A program made the position numbers and the translations under genes. From contig CM059621.1 in NCBI GenBank assembly GCA_030435675.1, positions 186,001-250,000 on the forward strand: 64,000 nucleotides of DNA, read 5' to 3'. Positions 44,240-56,123 of the stretch are shown piece by piece. Below the pieces are notes generated by a model, which saw only the letters and a list, made by a program, of their open reading frames with translations, did not search any database and was not told where the DNA came from. Within the stretch, counting starts at the first letter, position 1, and every line of letters begins with the position of its first letter. Source of the DNA: Steinernema hermaphroditum (Eukaryota; Nematoda; Chromadorea; Rhabditida; Steinernematidae).

Positions 44240-45240
44240 GCAAAAGTTTATTTATTAGATAAACAATTGTGGAGGGATGTAGGGCGGCAGTCCCATTATT
44301 ATAATAACAATGAACACGTGATGTGCGCTCAGATCTCGTCGCGAAACTCTTTTGGCTTCTCATCGGAGACTCCGGGCAGCACATCTGCAGGGTAACTGCT
44401 GATAACTGTTTCATCAAAAGCACTTAAACCATCGTTTGCTTGGTTAGCGGATTTTCGAAAGCCGAGATTAATATTTCTCACCGGAATTATTTCGGCTTTC
44501 TCATAGTACGCTATGGCTGCCTTACAGTAGTTTTCCGTGAACCAGCTCTGTCCGGAACAACGGGCTCCCATGAGTAACATTCTTCTCATCTGCCTCCGAT
44601 TCGCCCAAATGACCATACTAACTAGATCCTTGCAGCACCTGGGCATATAGAAAAGAGTGGCTTCGTCTCCTTCAAGTCCTTCTTCTGGCGAGGACATGTC
44701 ACTTACTGGCGGAGTAGCCACTCCTAACGAATTGAGATATTCTCTTTCGAACTGGGTAAGAATCGGCTCATGGCAGGAGACGGCTACCTTGAAATGCTTT
44801 CCTAGAGCCAAAGTGAGCGCCAGCTGTTGGAGTCCAGTGACTTTCGTATAGTACATTGCGAATTTGAAAGCGAAATATCCGAGGCCGACCAGAGCGATTC
44901 TTTTGAGCTTCCGTGTCTGTAGACAGTCCTTAACACTCTGCGCCACCTCATCCAAAAAGCCTTCTTGTTGGAGCTTCTCCTGGATCTTGTGCAAGTTATC
45001 CGTAATTTGCGCGAAATTGTTCATCTCGACGAGGCCTCCAGTCGATAAAGACCTCATGTGGGACGGGATTAAGTTCCAGTGATACTTGGGCTTTGGAAGG
45101 TTTGATGGAACATTGCCCGCTTTTAAGGTGTACGACCGTATGAGATAGTCAGAATGTGATGTTAAATGCTGAAAAATGGAGCAAAAATGATGCTGTGAAA
45201 GTTTAGCGATGTGCAAAATATGTGATCTGGAGAATCACAG
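44240..45240 (-). pseudogene. SRR1-domain gene copy with N-terminal half deleted
   Basis: From 45126 down to the stop at 44329 this copy is almost identical in protein sequence to the intact gene at 56301-57722 (YLIRSYTLKAGNVPSNLPKP, LVGLGYFAFKFAMYYTKV, DEATLFYMPRCCKDLVSMV). Homology continues through the 3' UTR to its AATAAA. Just before YLIRSYTL the sequence jumps to a match with the 5' flank of the intact gene, so about 620 bp holding the start codon and first 195 codons are missing. No ATG opens the frame at its new 5' end; the first in-frame Met lies inside the domain. It is probably a recent, internally deleted duplicate. Confidence 0.8.
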
Positions 45241-45307
45241 TCTTCTGCATTTATACCGACCGTGATGTGTGTTGATGACTCACATACTCGCTTCTCATGT
45301 ATGTCCG

Positions 45308-45592
45308 CCTGCTGTCTCTCATACCCCTGCTCCGAAACCGGTGAAATTGTGGTGGTGTCATAAAAGCGCCGCGCGTCGCCACTCTCTCACAGCGGTCCGG
45401 AGTCAGTGGGTTATCGAAGCCGTTCTCCGCACTCTGTGCACTGAACATCCTCGTAACACTTCGGTGAAGCGAACCCTTCCCGTCGGCATCAACTCGACCG
45501 GATCTCCCGGTCCGGAGCCTTCGGGTTATCAGATTACTGTTCCGACCAAGTCGGAACACTCTTCCCACTGGCACACACTTGACCGCTGTTTT
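45308..45592 (-). repeat. dispersed repeat R, copy 3 (long form)
   Basis: Carries the R core (TGGTGGTGTCATAAAAGCGC) plus an extra block CCGTCGGCATCAACTCGACC and GATCTCCCGGTCCGGAG before the terminal CACACTTGACCG. It forms a long inverted pair with copy 5 at 46793-47085, about 1.2 kb away. Confidence 0.75.
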
Positions 45593-45717
45593 TGTTGTGT
45601 TCCTGAACCTATATTTTTGTCAAAATAGCTCTCACTTTCACCTTACCACGTTGTTCTTTAGGTATGTTCAGCTACTGAACCGAATATTTCACGATTGCTC
45701 TGGGTGACTCATCATTT

Positions 45718-45886
45718 CTGTGTCCATCTGCCGTCTCTCTAATCGCTGCTCCCATGTAGATGGAATTTGGGTGGTATAATAAAAGCGCGAGGCGTCGACG
45801 TCAACACAGAACAGGTCCGGAGTCAGCGGGTTATCATTCAGAACCACGATCCCGTTGGCACAAACTTGACCAGTTCTTTTTGTTTC
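45718..45886 (-). repeat. dispersed repeat R, copy 4
   Basis: TATAATAAAAGCGCGAGGCG followed by AACACAGAACAGGTCCGGAG and TCAGCGGGTTATC, ending AACTTGACCAGTTC. Near-perfect inverse of copies at 43.4 and 58.0 kb. Confidence 0.75.
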
Positions 45887-46381
45887 TTCTGCCATTTGAT
45901 GACCGCATCTTTAATGACTCCAAACACAAATGTTACAACGCCGGCTGCTTGTCACCTACCGTACTGGTTCCACTTTAGCATTCTTTTGTTCTTTAGCCGT
46001 TCGAAAGAACTAAGGATCTGCATTATCGGCAGCTCTCCTAACATCTGATAGACTTCAAGATAGCAGTCAGAAACGTTACTACTACATACTCATCGGATCT
46101 CGTGTGTTAATTCCGAGCGATCATAAACAAATGACTGTGATGAATGAGTTTTCCGATCTCAACACATGTTTCTCTATGCTGAGCAATGCAAGGTGTCGAG
46201 CTGCCGCACTCGTCCGGCACTCTTACGCAATAACACCGATCGGCACCACCCGATTACCTCAACCCTGGCGCTGACCATCGCGCCTCTGGTCACAGCTGAC
46301 GCCCGCCACATCGATTGTCCAAATCTTTGCAATTCACCCTTTTCCTTCCCAACATAAACAAATGCCGTCTTTCTCGCCAAG

Positions 46382-48564
46382 ATGATCTCCTCGCCGCCGG
46401 CGTCGTCACCTTCACCAAAATGTTGTCACTACTTTCCACTTGTGGTAGGTGCATGAGCGAACTTTGTGGATGTTGTGGAGCTGTTTAGACTTGTTTAAAG
46501 GTGTTGTCGGCGTTTCTCGCCATCACTTATGCGCTCCTCTCGATCGCCACGAGTTATCTCGCCTTGGACCGCGCTTATTATGCACTGGCATCGGTCGTCT
46601 TCCTGCTCCACTCCATTTTCACGATTATGTACTTTTGCGGACTCAAGGACAAAAACGAGTGGCTCATGGTTCCAGCCCTGGTCGTTGAGGTGGGTGACGC
46701 GTTGAACGTAAGCATTTATCATCGACGAAGGGCCAAAAAAGCCTAGAGGCTGTGTGACTCTGTTCATTAGGTTTCTAAGCCAAGAAAAACAACGGTCAAG
46801 TGTGTGTCAGTGGGAAGGGTGTTCCGACTAGGTCGGAACAGTAATCTGATAACCCGAAGGCTCCGGACCGGGAGATCCGGTCGAGTTGATGCCGACGGGA
46901 AGGGTTCGCTTCACCGAAGTGTTACGAGGATGTTCAGTGCACAGAGTGCGGAGAACGTGAACGGTAACCCACTGACTCCGGACCGTTGTGAGAGAGTGAC
47001 GACGCGCGGCGCTTTTATGACACTACCGCAATTGCAACTTCTTGGGAGCAGCGTTGTGAGAGACAGCAGACGAACAGAGAAAGGGTCATCGAGTTATGAG
47101 TCACCAGCTCAAATTATCGTTGTCTGTGTAAAGCTCGCCTCTCGCGCAGACCATGAAGGGTGCATTTGTTGTTTACTACCACAAAGACGAAGAACGAGAT
47201 CTGCCAAAAATGACATTTTGGTGCATTTTTGGTATCTATCACAGAGACGTCCAAAATTGGCAATGAATTCGAAATGAAGAACGGACAGTTTGGCGTCATA
47301 TCTCAAACTGACTTTCCAGTGTAGCCTGATTCTTCAAAATGCAAGGTGAGAAACTGAGAGACCAATTGTAAGAGAAGTATTTTTTCTTTGAAAAGACCAT
47401 ACAAGAAGAACACGACAAAATGTATTGAATTATCAAAACAGTGGTCAAGTTTGTGCCAGTGGGGTTGTTTCTGAATGGTAACCCGCTCGCTCCGGACCGC
47501 TGTGAGAAGGTGGGGACGCGCAGCGTTTTTACTACACTACCGCGAGTTGAACTGTATGGGAGCAGCGGTGTGAGAGACAGCAGGCCGACAGAGAAGAAGC
47601 GAGATGCATTTGGTGTTCCGGTCCTGATCGAGTCCCAGTCTCGACCAACGAGTCTGGACTCATTTTCGGGCCTATCATTAACTTGCATTTACCTCGGTAA
47701 AAGGAGAAGAAAGAGGGATCTGCCAAAAATCTACTGAAGTTGCAATACGGTCATTGGCTTGGCCCTGCAGGAGGATCAAGTCCCTTGTAATTATAGCTAT
47801 AGGAGTTCCAAAAAAGGACATCCATACAGTAGTCCGCAAATGTCATTTCCGCGTGCATCGGTCGGTTTGTTTCCTTCTTCGTTTTCCGACCGGCCTCAGC
47901 TTAGAATTCACACGGAATCACACTACTGTCTAGATGCCTGACCTCATCCTCCTGCAGAAGGCCCAAGACAAGATTGATAATATCCAACTGAACAGTGCTG
48001 TTTTTATGGTTTTTTTAACGTTTCCACTTCCGCTAATCTTGTTTTCGAAAACGCTTTTTCATCTTAAACTTCAAAACCATAAAAACAGGCGCTTGTTTAT
48101 CGTGCTTAACCTTTCAACCCAGACATGCTAAGAGTGCTCTTTGCAGGGTGCTGATTTTTGCCTGTCCATATTTTTAGATTCTCCTGCGCATCATAGTGGG
48201 CTTCGTGCTTATGGCGCTGTGGTTCGCCTACGTGCTTCTCCTCTTCGACATTATCCAATTCGAAAGTCCGCTCGGTGAGTGTCTTCTGCCGCCATTCAAC
48301 CGGCACCTTTCCCATTTTCAAAACAGCTCGTTAACGACGATGTTGGTGTATTAACACTTCGCAAAACGTTTAGACTCGACGCCGCCGTCGCAATTCCTCC
48401 TTTGCGCATGTCTAATTGGCACGTTGCTCTACGCGCTGCTCATCCGCATTCTGTTTCCCTACTACGAGGGCTATCGACACACGAAGAAGGCCAACGACTG
48501 GGAGCGCATGCACGGCTCCGTCGCCATGCACACCAGCATCACTTCGAGGCCGACGTCCGTTTGA
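46382..48564 (+). CDS. small four-transmembrane protein
   Basis: Exons 46382-46444, 46501-46689, 48178-48274 and 48374-48564 sum to 180 codons in a closed frame. The protein starts with a Ser/Pro-rich head (MISSPPASSPSPKCC) and then has four hydrophobic helices: VLSAFLAITYALLSIATSYL, YYALASVVFLLHSIFTIMYF, ILLRIIVGFVLMALWFAYVL and FLLCACLIGTLLYALLIRIL. A basic cytoplasmic tail follows (GYRHTKKANDWERMHGS). The layout recalls nematode LAPTM/DUF7027-type tetraspan proteins, but I see no diagnostic motif, so the family is an inference. The 1.49-kb second intron is exceptional here and contains two R repeats. The ATG could lie at 46363, but that frame meets a stop. Confidence 0.65.
46793..47085 (+). 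repeat. dispersed repeat R, copy 5 (long form)
   Basis: GGTCAAGTGTGTGTCAGTGG to GCGCTTTTATGACACTACCG, the reverse complement of copy 3 with few differences. It lies in the large intron of the four-TM gene. Confidence 0.75.
47441..47590 (+). repeat. dispersed repeat R, copy 6
   Basis: GGTCAAGTTTGTGCCAGTGG and GGTAACCCGCTCGCTCCGGA, then GGGAGCAGCGGTGTGAGAGA. It is in the same orientation as copy 5 within the same intron. Confidence 0.75.
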
Positions 48565-49930
48565 TGTTGTTCTATTGGTTGAAGGATTGCAAAGGGGGTG
48601 GAGCTGGGTGCGAGGGGTTGAGGGTCGGAGGTTGGAGGGGGCTGAACCTGAAGGGGCTTATAAGGGAGTGCTTCTGATGTGTAGGGTCATTTTGTGTCTT
48701 GTATGCTTCTGTGCTGCTTTTGGTTCTTGAGAAAGAACCCCCACACATCGACTCCAACTTCGAAACCTAGGCGAAGATTGTGAAGGTTTGTCGCTTTTTT
48801 GGTCTCTCTTGTATCCGCTTCTTCCTTAAAAAGAGCCTTTTGCCCATTCCATTTCCTCATGCCGTATCCAAATCTTACATAATGGATGGGCCACGATCCG
48901 AACTCTTTACCGTCCCTTCTCCAAACCTGCTTCATGGTGATCCACAAAGAATCACTTTGAGCAACCATCAAGGTTGCTATAAAATCACCCAGCCTGTTCT
49001 TCGACATACCATCCTTCACCATGCCATTTCCCCTACCGTATACCCAACACAGTTTCGAGCTACGCCTCAATTATCGAAATTATCCATTGCGCTAATTGCA
49101 TGTTCAGTTTTTTCGTTTTCTCTCCTTTCTAGGCTACCGTATCCTTTGAAGCCGCCGCGCGAGAATCCACCAATCGATTCGCTCGAGGCGCGCGTGCCTT
49201 GTTATTTTCAGTTGTTTTTTCCTATCCTGTGCATATACCGCATCCCTTCACGAGCGCAGCCATGTCATCCAATCTTTTGATCACATTGTCGCAAAATCTA
49301 TAGATATGCAGCGCCTCTCCCAATAGCGAACATTGCTGTCTCACTTGATCTCATTGTTGTGAAATAGATTTGTATTCGTGTACTTTTCGAAGTCTCGCCA
49401 ACCCTATCTTCTCAAGGGCCAGTTCACGAGTTTGACAAAAGGGGTCTTTTAGAAGAGCATCTATCAGCCTATCCTAATGTACACATTCTCCAATTCTTCC
49501 ACTTCTTTACGAAGTTTTTTTTATCAGTTTTCAAAGTTTTAGTTTAATTTCTTTCCAGTTTCGATTTTTTGGTCAAACTTTCTATGTGTTCCTTCCCAGC
49601 ATCCTCTTCAACCTTGAATTTAAGTTAACAGATTATCGTTTTAACTTCACTTTCGGTGAGTTGTCCTTCTTCCTTGGGAGCAAATGTACCGTATTCCCCA
49701 GCCTTCGACCCTTCTCCATGCTATTACCCCCTTGACTCTCTACCCCAATCCCGGTTCCTGCAAGTCACTCATATCTTTACTATAACTCCCTCTTGTTATG
49801 TCTTCAAACGAATAAAACGAAGTAAAACATGTTTTCACCGCTCACCGCATTTGCGTAACCTTCTCACCTGAACTCCCAGGGGACCGGATCGTGTCGGGGC
49901 GATGACGAACATGCGCCGGATTTGCATCCC
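48565..49930. other. unassigned, possible 5' part of the next gene
   Basis: Pyrimidine-rich, with acceptor-like sites (for example 49556 and 49631) but no exon chain I can close. A 127-codon minus-strand frame at 48687-49070 has no motif. Confidence 0.3.
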
Positions 49931-49937
49931 GTGCGTC

Positions 49938-50336
49938 AGCCTTGTTCCTCATTATAGCCTTCTTCAGAAACCTATTTTTGCGCGTGGCTCGTACCGCTCG
50001 TCACTTAGCCATGTCCGAGAACCACTCCAGCATCCTCTGTTGCGTCGAGTTCCTCCGCAAACGCACCACAGTATGTACCAAGGCTGGTAGGTCTCATAGA
50101 TCTAGCTGCCATAACCCGCTTCTTCAGAGGCGAGCAACGTAGAAGTGAGCTCTAGTGATGCTGACGACCAGCGCCCTATCGACGAGAGCCCAAAGATGCA
50201 GAAGGCTCCAAGAGCGGACAACAACGACAGCGTCTATGACCCCACGTCGGGCGTCTATTTAGGTCCTACCAAGAAGAAGGCCGCTTCTGGCGAAGAGGAC
50301 TCAGCCGACGACGCCGACTCTGAGAGCTCGCAGTAA
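49938..50336 (+). CDS. C-terminal exons of an unrecognised protein
   Basis: An exon ending at 50071 reads ALFLIIAFFRNLFLRVARTA and ENHSSILCCVEFLRKRTT. After a short intron a last exon (50128-50336) gives EASNVEVSSSDADDQRPIDE, then YDPTSGVYLGPTKKKAASG, and ends in an acidic tail SADDADSESSQ. One hydrophobic helix followed by a long polar acidic tail suggests the cytoplasmic end of a membrane protein. The upstream exons were not found; the gene may begin within 48.6-49.9 kb. Confidence 0.4.
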
Positions 50337-51486
50337 AGTTTTGATTTCATTCCGTGTCCTGACACAGTAACATAATCCACTACGTTGTTCTCTGTTTCAT
50401 ACGATCTCAAATAATGTATTGTAATTGAAATGTGAGTTAATCTCATGTTCCGGCGAGATGAATGTGTGCCGATTGTGAAAATACTGGGCACGTTGATGTC
50501 TTCAATAAAGTGTTATCATATACTACAGCGACTCGGCGAAATTTCACAGTCGGAGACGGCTCTGACTCCGATTCAGCTTGGATCGACCCGATTCGAATTC
50601 CGGAAGAGAGTGCAGGCGATCAGAGAAAACCACGAGCCGCTTGCCACATGACCTTTGTCTTTCGCCGTGCAACATGCGGACAATCGCAAGGTTATAAAGC
50701 AATCCCTGAGCTAACCGGCCTACAACAACAGAGGCAGATACAGGAGCCAAGTGAACCGAGTCGGTTCAGTTTGCGTCACTGATCCTACATGAAAGAGATT
50801 GGTGTAACAAATGGCACACCGGAATATATCTACTTGCACCTATTGTCGAGTTATTCCACGTATAGACATAACGCTTGTTGTTTGAGAATGCTGTTCGAAA
50901 AGGTGAGAATGCTCTTTCGATCAGATTGTCCGCGATGAAGTCTCCGATGATGCTCCGAAATAGCAAAAGATTTCAAGACTACAGTGCCTGGATGTGACAC
51001 CCAACAGGGCACAACAAAAACATCATCACACATATTTTTCACATTATAGGCAAGATTGTTTATTGTTACAATATGAGGACAGTAACGGCATCAAGCTATT
51101 CAACCTCGCTATATGTAAAGGCACGTTCGATAAAGGCCACAGAACTTGGTGTGACCGCTGAAATTATTGTTTTCGAAGTCGTGAAATCCAAAAAAAACGG
51201 CTTTTGTAGCTTTTGTCTCTCTTTTGGCACCAATCAATCTGGACGACCTGTTATTTTATTTTTACAATCTCAAACTTTCATAATACACCCGTCCGAACGC
51301 CAGAAGTTCATTAGTAGTTACAGCACGAATTCCATTGAGACCGAATTACCAATTTGGTGTTTCCTTCAGAAACTTGTTACTATTCTCTGTTTCTATTCTC
51401 CGTGTAATCATCGCTCGCATCGCTTCATCTGCAAAATAATCATATATGATACAGTTTGCAGACAGACAACCGCATCCTCGACTATC

Positions 51487-51657
51487 ATGGACACTGATCA
51501 GTCCGGCCAGAAGTCGAACAGTATGATGTACATTTGTGGTGAATGCCACAGCGAGAATCAGATCAAGCCGAAGGATCCGATCCGCTGCCGGGAGTGCGGA
51601 TACCGCATCCTCTACAAAAAACGCACCCGCAAGCTCATGGTCTATGATGCTCGGTAA
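51487..51657 (+). CDS. rpb-12: RNA polymerases I, II and III subunit RPABC4 (RPB12)
   Basis: The smallest zinc-ribbon subunit shared by the three nuclear RNA polymerases. The single-exon frame encodes 56 aa, the usual size. The zinc-binding pattern Cys-x2-Cys .. Cys-x2-Cys is intact ([20 protein letters not shown], then [19 protein letters not shown]). The C-terminal basic patch ends in VYDAR as in homologues. A TTTGCAG acceptor 30 bp upstream fits trans-splicing. The longer upstream in-frame extension (from 51073) is not family-like and was not used. Confidence 0.95.
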   Translation: MDTDQSGQKSNSMMYICGECHSENQIKPKDPIRCRECGYRILYKKRTRKLMVYDAR

Positions 51658-52249
51658 ACAATCGATCCCCAGGGCATAATGACGACTTGATCTCCGGTGA
51701 TAATCTTCTTTATCTATGTTAATGTTTTTTTGTATAGTGCATAGTCGTGGAGTCATAAATAGTGTCTTCAGATTTTCCCATCATACCACCGCTTTTCACA
51801 TCAGATGCTGCTCGTGGCTGGATCGCTTTTGGGTTTTCTTGTTTGCTTCTTTTTTACCGCATGGGGTCATGGGGTTGACCCTAATTCTGATTCTGGTACA
51901 CTCATTCTGAAATCATGCACCGAATTACTCAACACTAGTCTCACTTTCCCCTTTCAGTTATGTATTAGGGTGGTGCATAATTTCTTGTCGGGTTTTCGAT
52001 CTGCCTAGTGATTCGACGAGATCGTTTGGCACCATTCTCGCCGATGTAAAATTGCAGCTCTCATTGCGCCACGGCCGCCTCTCCCCATCACTCTTTAGCG
52101 AAGCAGTCTATAGCCAAGCAAAACCTCCACCCGAAGACGAAAATGAAAATGTAAGCTCGTTGCACTGGGAACGGCTGTATAGGAACAAGACGTTGATGAT
52201 CGGTTGTTATCGACAAGCTGCACCGTGCGAAATATTCTCCAGATCACAG

Positions 52250-52480
52250 GTACAAACCGCATATTTTTCAACTCCGTGAACATTGCTAAACTTTCATAGC
52301 ATCGTTTTTCACCCCTTTTCAGCATTTACATCACATGATGACTACTTGTTGTCTAATCCGCCGCAATGTTTTCCAGTGAGTTAACAAGAGTCAGGTCAAC
52401 ATTGGAACAAGTACTGGGGCAAAATCGGACAAGAACAACATCGTGCAAGAACATGGATTGTCTACCTTGGCCAGCAGTCC
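52250..52480 (+). pseudogene. 5' fragment of the SRR1-domain gene
   Basis: Matches the 5' flank and first codons of the intact gene at 56301: MFSSELTRVRSTLEQVLGQN here versus MFSSELARVRSTLEEVLKRT there. Similarity then fades after about 25 codons. It carries the region missing from the 44.3-45.2 kb copy. Confidence 0.75.
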
Positions 52481-52699
52481 GGATCTCACCAAAAATGTTT
52501 TTTCTATGTGATTTCGTGAACGGAACCGAATTCCAACTCCAATTGCGTAACCACCGAAGAACAACTAAAGGCAGACTCAGAGAAACGGTTCAATTTGACT
52601 GGTGAACCACGTTAAACAGAAGACATTGAGCAACCACTGTTAGAGCTTTTGTCTCATAAGGATAGCATCACCGAAAAGAAGAGAAGTACAGCACTTCTA

Positions 52700-53190
52700 G
52701 AGAAAGACCATACCAGCAACGGGTGGCAGTGCATCCAAACATTTACTGTCTTTACGATATTTTACAACGATATAAACAAAACTAAAAATTTTTAGTAGAT
52801 ATCGACGATTCCTTGAGCAGCGAAATGTCTCGGCGAAATGGACAGATCAACAGCCTTGACTTCCCATAGCACAGCAGGCTCAAACCAGTGATCTGGCTCC
52901 AATGTACACATAGCAATCGCGCAGTTTCTCCATCTTGTGTTTCGCTAACATCTTGTACTGCTCTTTCAGATCCAGATGGTAAAATGACTCCAACACGTAT
53001 TCCGCTATATCTAGCAGTTTGTGTTTTGTGCGGCACACTGCTATAGCACACATCAAATAATCGAGACGAACGCTTGCAACACCTACAGTACCCCCCGAGA
53101 AAGACCACACCAACAACGGCATACAACCCGTCCAAAGATTTATATTTCTTACACAAGATGTCACAAACACATAAACAAGAATGAAAATTC
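52700..53190 (-). pseudogene. tandem duplicate of a DNA ligase I C-terminal exon
   Basis: Segment 52790-52990 repeats the exon at 53441-53654 (minus-strand phrases [24 protein letters not shown] and [15 protein letters not shown]). The block AGAAAGACCATACCAGCAAC at 52703 is mirrored at 53098. A unit of roughly 400 bp thus appears tandemly copied behind the chimeric gene. In-frame changes and stops show it is not coding as such. Confidence 0.7.
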
Positions 53191-55208
53191 TCAGTAGAGA
53201 TCGTCAGCGCAATCATCACCGCCAGCAGGGTTTTTATTCTCCGACGTATTCTTAATCTGCTCTTGATTTCTGTATATGTCGGCGTCCTGCTGCGCCGTCG
53301 TTGCATTTTTGTCTTGGCGTAGACAAATGTAGCGGGGGAATCGGAGTGAAATTCCTGGAATGTGGTACGTTAGCCCCCATCGTCGATTCATTTTCATGGC
53401 ATAGACAGTTATGAGCGGTTGAAAATTGTACCATACTAACCTCTCGACTTATCGACGATTCCCTGAGCAGCGAAATGTCTCGGCGAAATGGACAGATCAG
53501 CAGCCTTGACTTCCCATACCACAGCACGCTTAAACCAGTGATCTGGCTTCAATGTGATATCATACACATAGTAATCGCGCGGCTTCTCGATCTTGTGTTT
53601 CGCCAACATCTTGTACTGTTCTTTCAGATCCTCGTCTTTGAACCCGGTACCGATCTGAAACACTCTTATAGACAAGTTTTATGAATGTTGTCGCCGTACG
53701 CGACGTTCGCGGTAACTTGACCGACACAGTGAGCTGCCGTTGAAGCAGAGGAGATCGAAGAAAAAGGCGCACACATTCACGGCAATCGGTTCGCCACCAG
53801 CTTTCCGTTTTCCGGTGCTCAGAGTTTGGAACGGTAGAATTGACTTTTTCTCCATGTCCCACGCGACAACTTCTCCATCGGTGATAAAGTTCTTCACATC
53901 ATTGCCAAAGCACTTCGGAAGCTCAGTTATGATGTCCAGGCACTTCCCGGTGATATTCTCTTGATTTCTGCTGCAAATGACGACCTTTCCGTCATCTGAT
54001 CGGTGAATCTAAATGTAACCGTGTTAAACCATGAAATGTTATTTTATGTGTACTTCTGTTTTAGATCGTTTAATGAGTCTTTTTTGACCCCCTGGCCTCA
54101 TCTGGTCATCACAGCTCCAGATGAGGCCCGCTCAACATTGGTCATTAAAGCTGAGCCTACGTGAACCTCACATGTGCTTAGCTTAAAACACTGCTCCCAG
54201 CCAAGAAGAAGCTATGAAACTGACCTGACCCTCGCCATCGTACTTCGATTCGCAAGCAAACTCCGATGAGCCGAACCGCCGCATAACTTTATCAATACCC
54301 TTTGTCGGACGCTCCAGCATAGGCTTCAATGGTACACCGGGTAGCAGTTTGCACTTCTCTACTAACGGACTTGGTTTTTCTGAAATGGGAAAATTGAACA
54401 ATACGAAAAATAACGACAACACAATAGTGCGTAAAGAAACTTACTGCCGCAATTTTCACACGGCGGTTTTGTCGAATTTTTTGCACCGCAATGCTCACAG
54501 ATCCATTGACTATTGTGTCCTGGTACAGGATAATTGAAGGTAACAGCACTTGTCTGATATTTCGCTTTGAACTCCATGACCGGGTTCCGCTTTCTAACGT
54601 CGTGTACGAGGATACAGCCATCGTCAGAAGCTGAGACGACCAGCTGAGGACCTCTCCGAGCAGGGAAGCAGGCATTGACGATGTCCTTGTTCGATTTAAA
54701 CTTGCGGTTACAAACTCCAGTCTCCAAGTCCCAAACACGGACTGTCTTATCTGTGGAGCATGAGAAGAGATGTCTAAATAGGCAGTTTTCAGATATATAT
54801 GATCTTGTTGATTACGTACGAGTCGTCTGCGTTAAAATGGAGATCCATGACGGCACCGGTATGGCCGCGGAAGTGGGAGAAGTTCTCGCAGTCGCCAAAC
54901 ACGTTCCATAGCACTGAAAAAAGTCGCTGTTAAGCAGGTATTTTGCTGGACGGAGTCTTACAGATCTTTTGATCGAAACCCGCAGATGCCAAACAGCTAC
55001 CATCAGAGCTGAAGCGACTCGTGTAGATTTCGCCTTCGTGGCCGGATAGGGACACGATCGGCGCTTGCAAATTCGGTGATCTGGGCGGCAGTTGAGCATC
55101 TTCCGCCAGCATGACGGCCCCCTCATCCAGGCGAACCCGCTTCGACCCGCTTACTGGGACCAGCGAGCTGGGCAGCGCCGGGCGTTTGAAGCTTTCCATG
55201 GCAGCCAT
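53191..55208 (-). CDS. chimeric SNRNP40 WD40 / zinc-finger / DNA ligase I gene
   Basis: Exons 55208-54962, 54913-54820, 54773-54445, 54379-54225, 54008-53700, 53654-53441 and 53354-53191 give exactly 504 codons with a closed frame. The N-terminal 195 residues match the U5 snRNP 40-kDa protein: [20 protein letters not shown], then WD repeats with [36 protein letters not shown] and [14 protein letters not shown]. Homology stops after YQTSAVTFN, in what would be the next repeat. Without an exon break follows [20 protein letters not shown], close to a RanBP2-type zinc finger. Exon 4 begins ligase [21 protein letters not shown] and motif [10 protein letters not shown] (Lys kept, the usual Arg changed). 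Exon 5 has motif [14 protein letters not shown] 48-bp intron then joins to [20 protein letters not shown], skipping about 150 residues with motifs IV and V. The end [15 protein letters not shown] is motif VI. Ligation activity is unlikely. Confidence 0.8.
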
Positions 55209-56123
55209 ACTTCCTGGAAGATCTGCAATGAAATCAGCGTTGACAGAAACACAACATAAACCAAAAAACACGACAGTGAGTTCGCGAGAATGAGGGAAAA
55301 TTTTGCGATAAACACGCGTGATGATAACGAGTCGAGATTCGAAAGAGTCTATAAAGTTTCAAACGAGAGAATTTTCGAAAATGACACACATGGCATAATT
55401 TGCAAATGCGCCACAGACGCGCCCAGATAACAGACATTCAAAAGCGACAAAACTTGTCTCGCTCTCGCTCGGTGTTCTCCGTGGCGAGACCCGTCTCGTT
55501 TTCGGTACTGTCTCTCCGACAATTAAGAAAATTGTGTTTGCAATCGACAATTGTGTTTGCATTTGTGCAGAAAATTGCATTTGTGCATTCGTTCAGAAAA
55601 CAGTACTTCATCATCGTACAAAATTGTGGTGTTAAGGTTCGTCGTTTTTCGCAAACTTGGAACACACAGCTGTTCAGAAAGAGCTATCGAGAAAATTGGC
55701 GCCATTGACTCGGGTGTAGACTGAGAGATGGGTTGAATCCGAAAATCTGCATCGTCTGCAGCACGGCCAACAGTTTAAGTCCTATCGAGGAACTTTCAAG
55801 TGGCTTTGTCTCAATGTCGCGGCCCAGCACATTCGATCGGACTTTGACAATAGGAAAGTCCAATAGGAAATTTTTGGACCTTACTTAAAAATTGGCTCCT
55901 ATAAAGGGATGCATTTCCCTTAAAACACGAATAGCTTCGCTATTTATTTTTTGTTCCTGTTGAACATCGGTGTGTTCGCTTTTTAGGTATGATTGACTCT
56001 CTTATACTCCTTGGCAACACTGTCAAAGTGCTGTAACCAGTGCTGTCGGATCGCATTGGAACTCAGATAATGAGGCAGTTACTCCAGCGAGAAAACCGTA
56101 TGCTAGTTCATTACTTTCGCCGG

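Noticed and set aside
44329..45216. Complete 295-codon gene starting at 45216
   Set aside because: The frame opens with TTG and its first 30 codons are 5' flank and UTR of the intact SRR1-domain gene, so it is a deletion copy without its own start.
51073..51486. In-frame N-terminal extension of RPB12
   Set aside because: Contains no family-like sequence; the normal start and a nearby acceptor explain the gene fully.
52782..53306. 174-codon minus-strand frame
   Set aside because: Runs through the intron-like region and the wrong frame of the ligase I terminal exon; it is a shadow.
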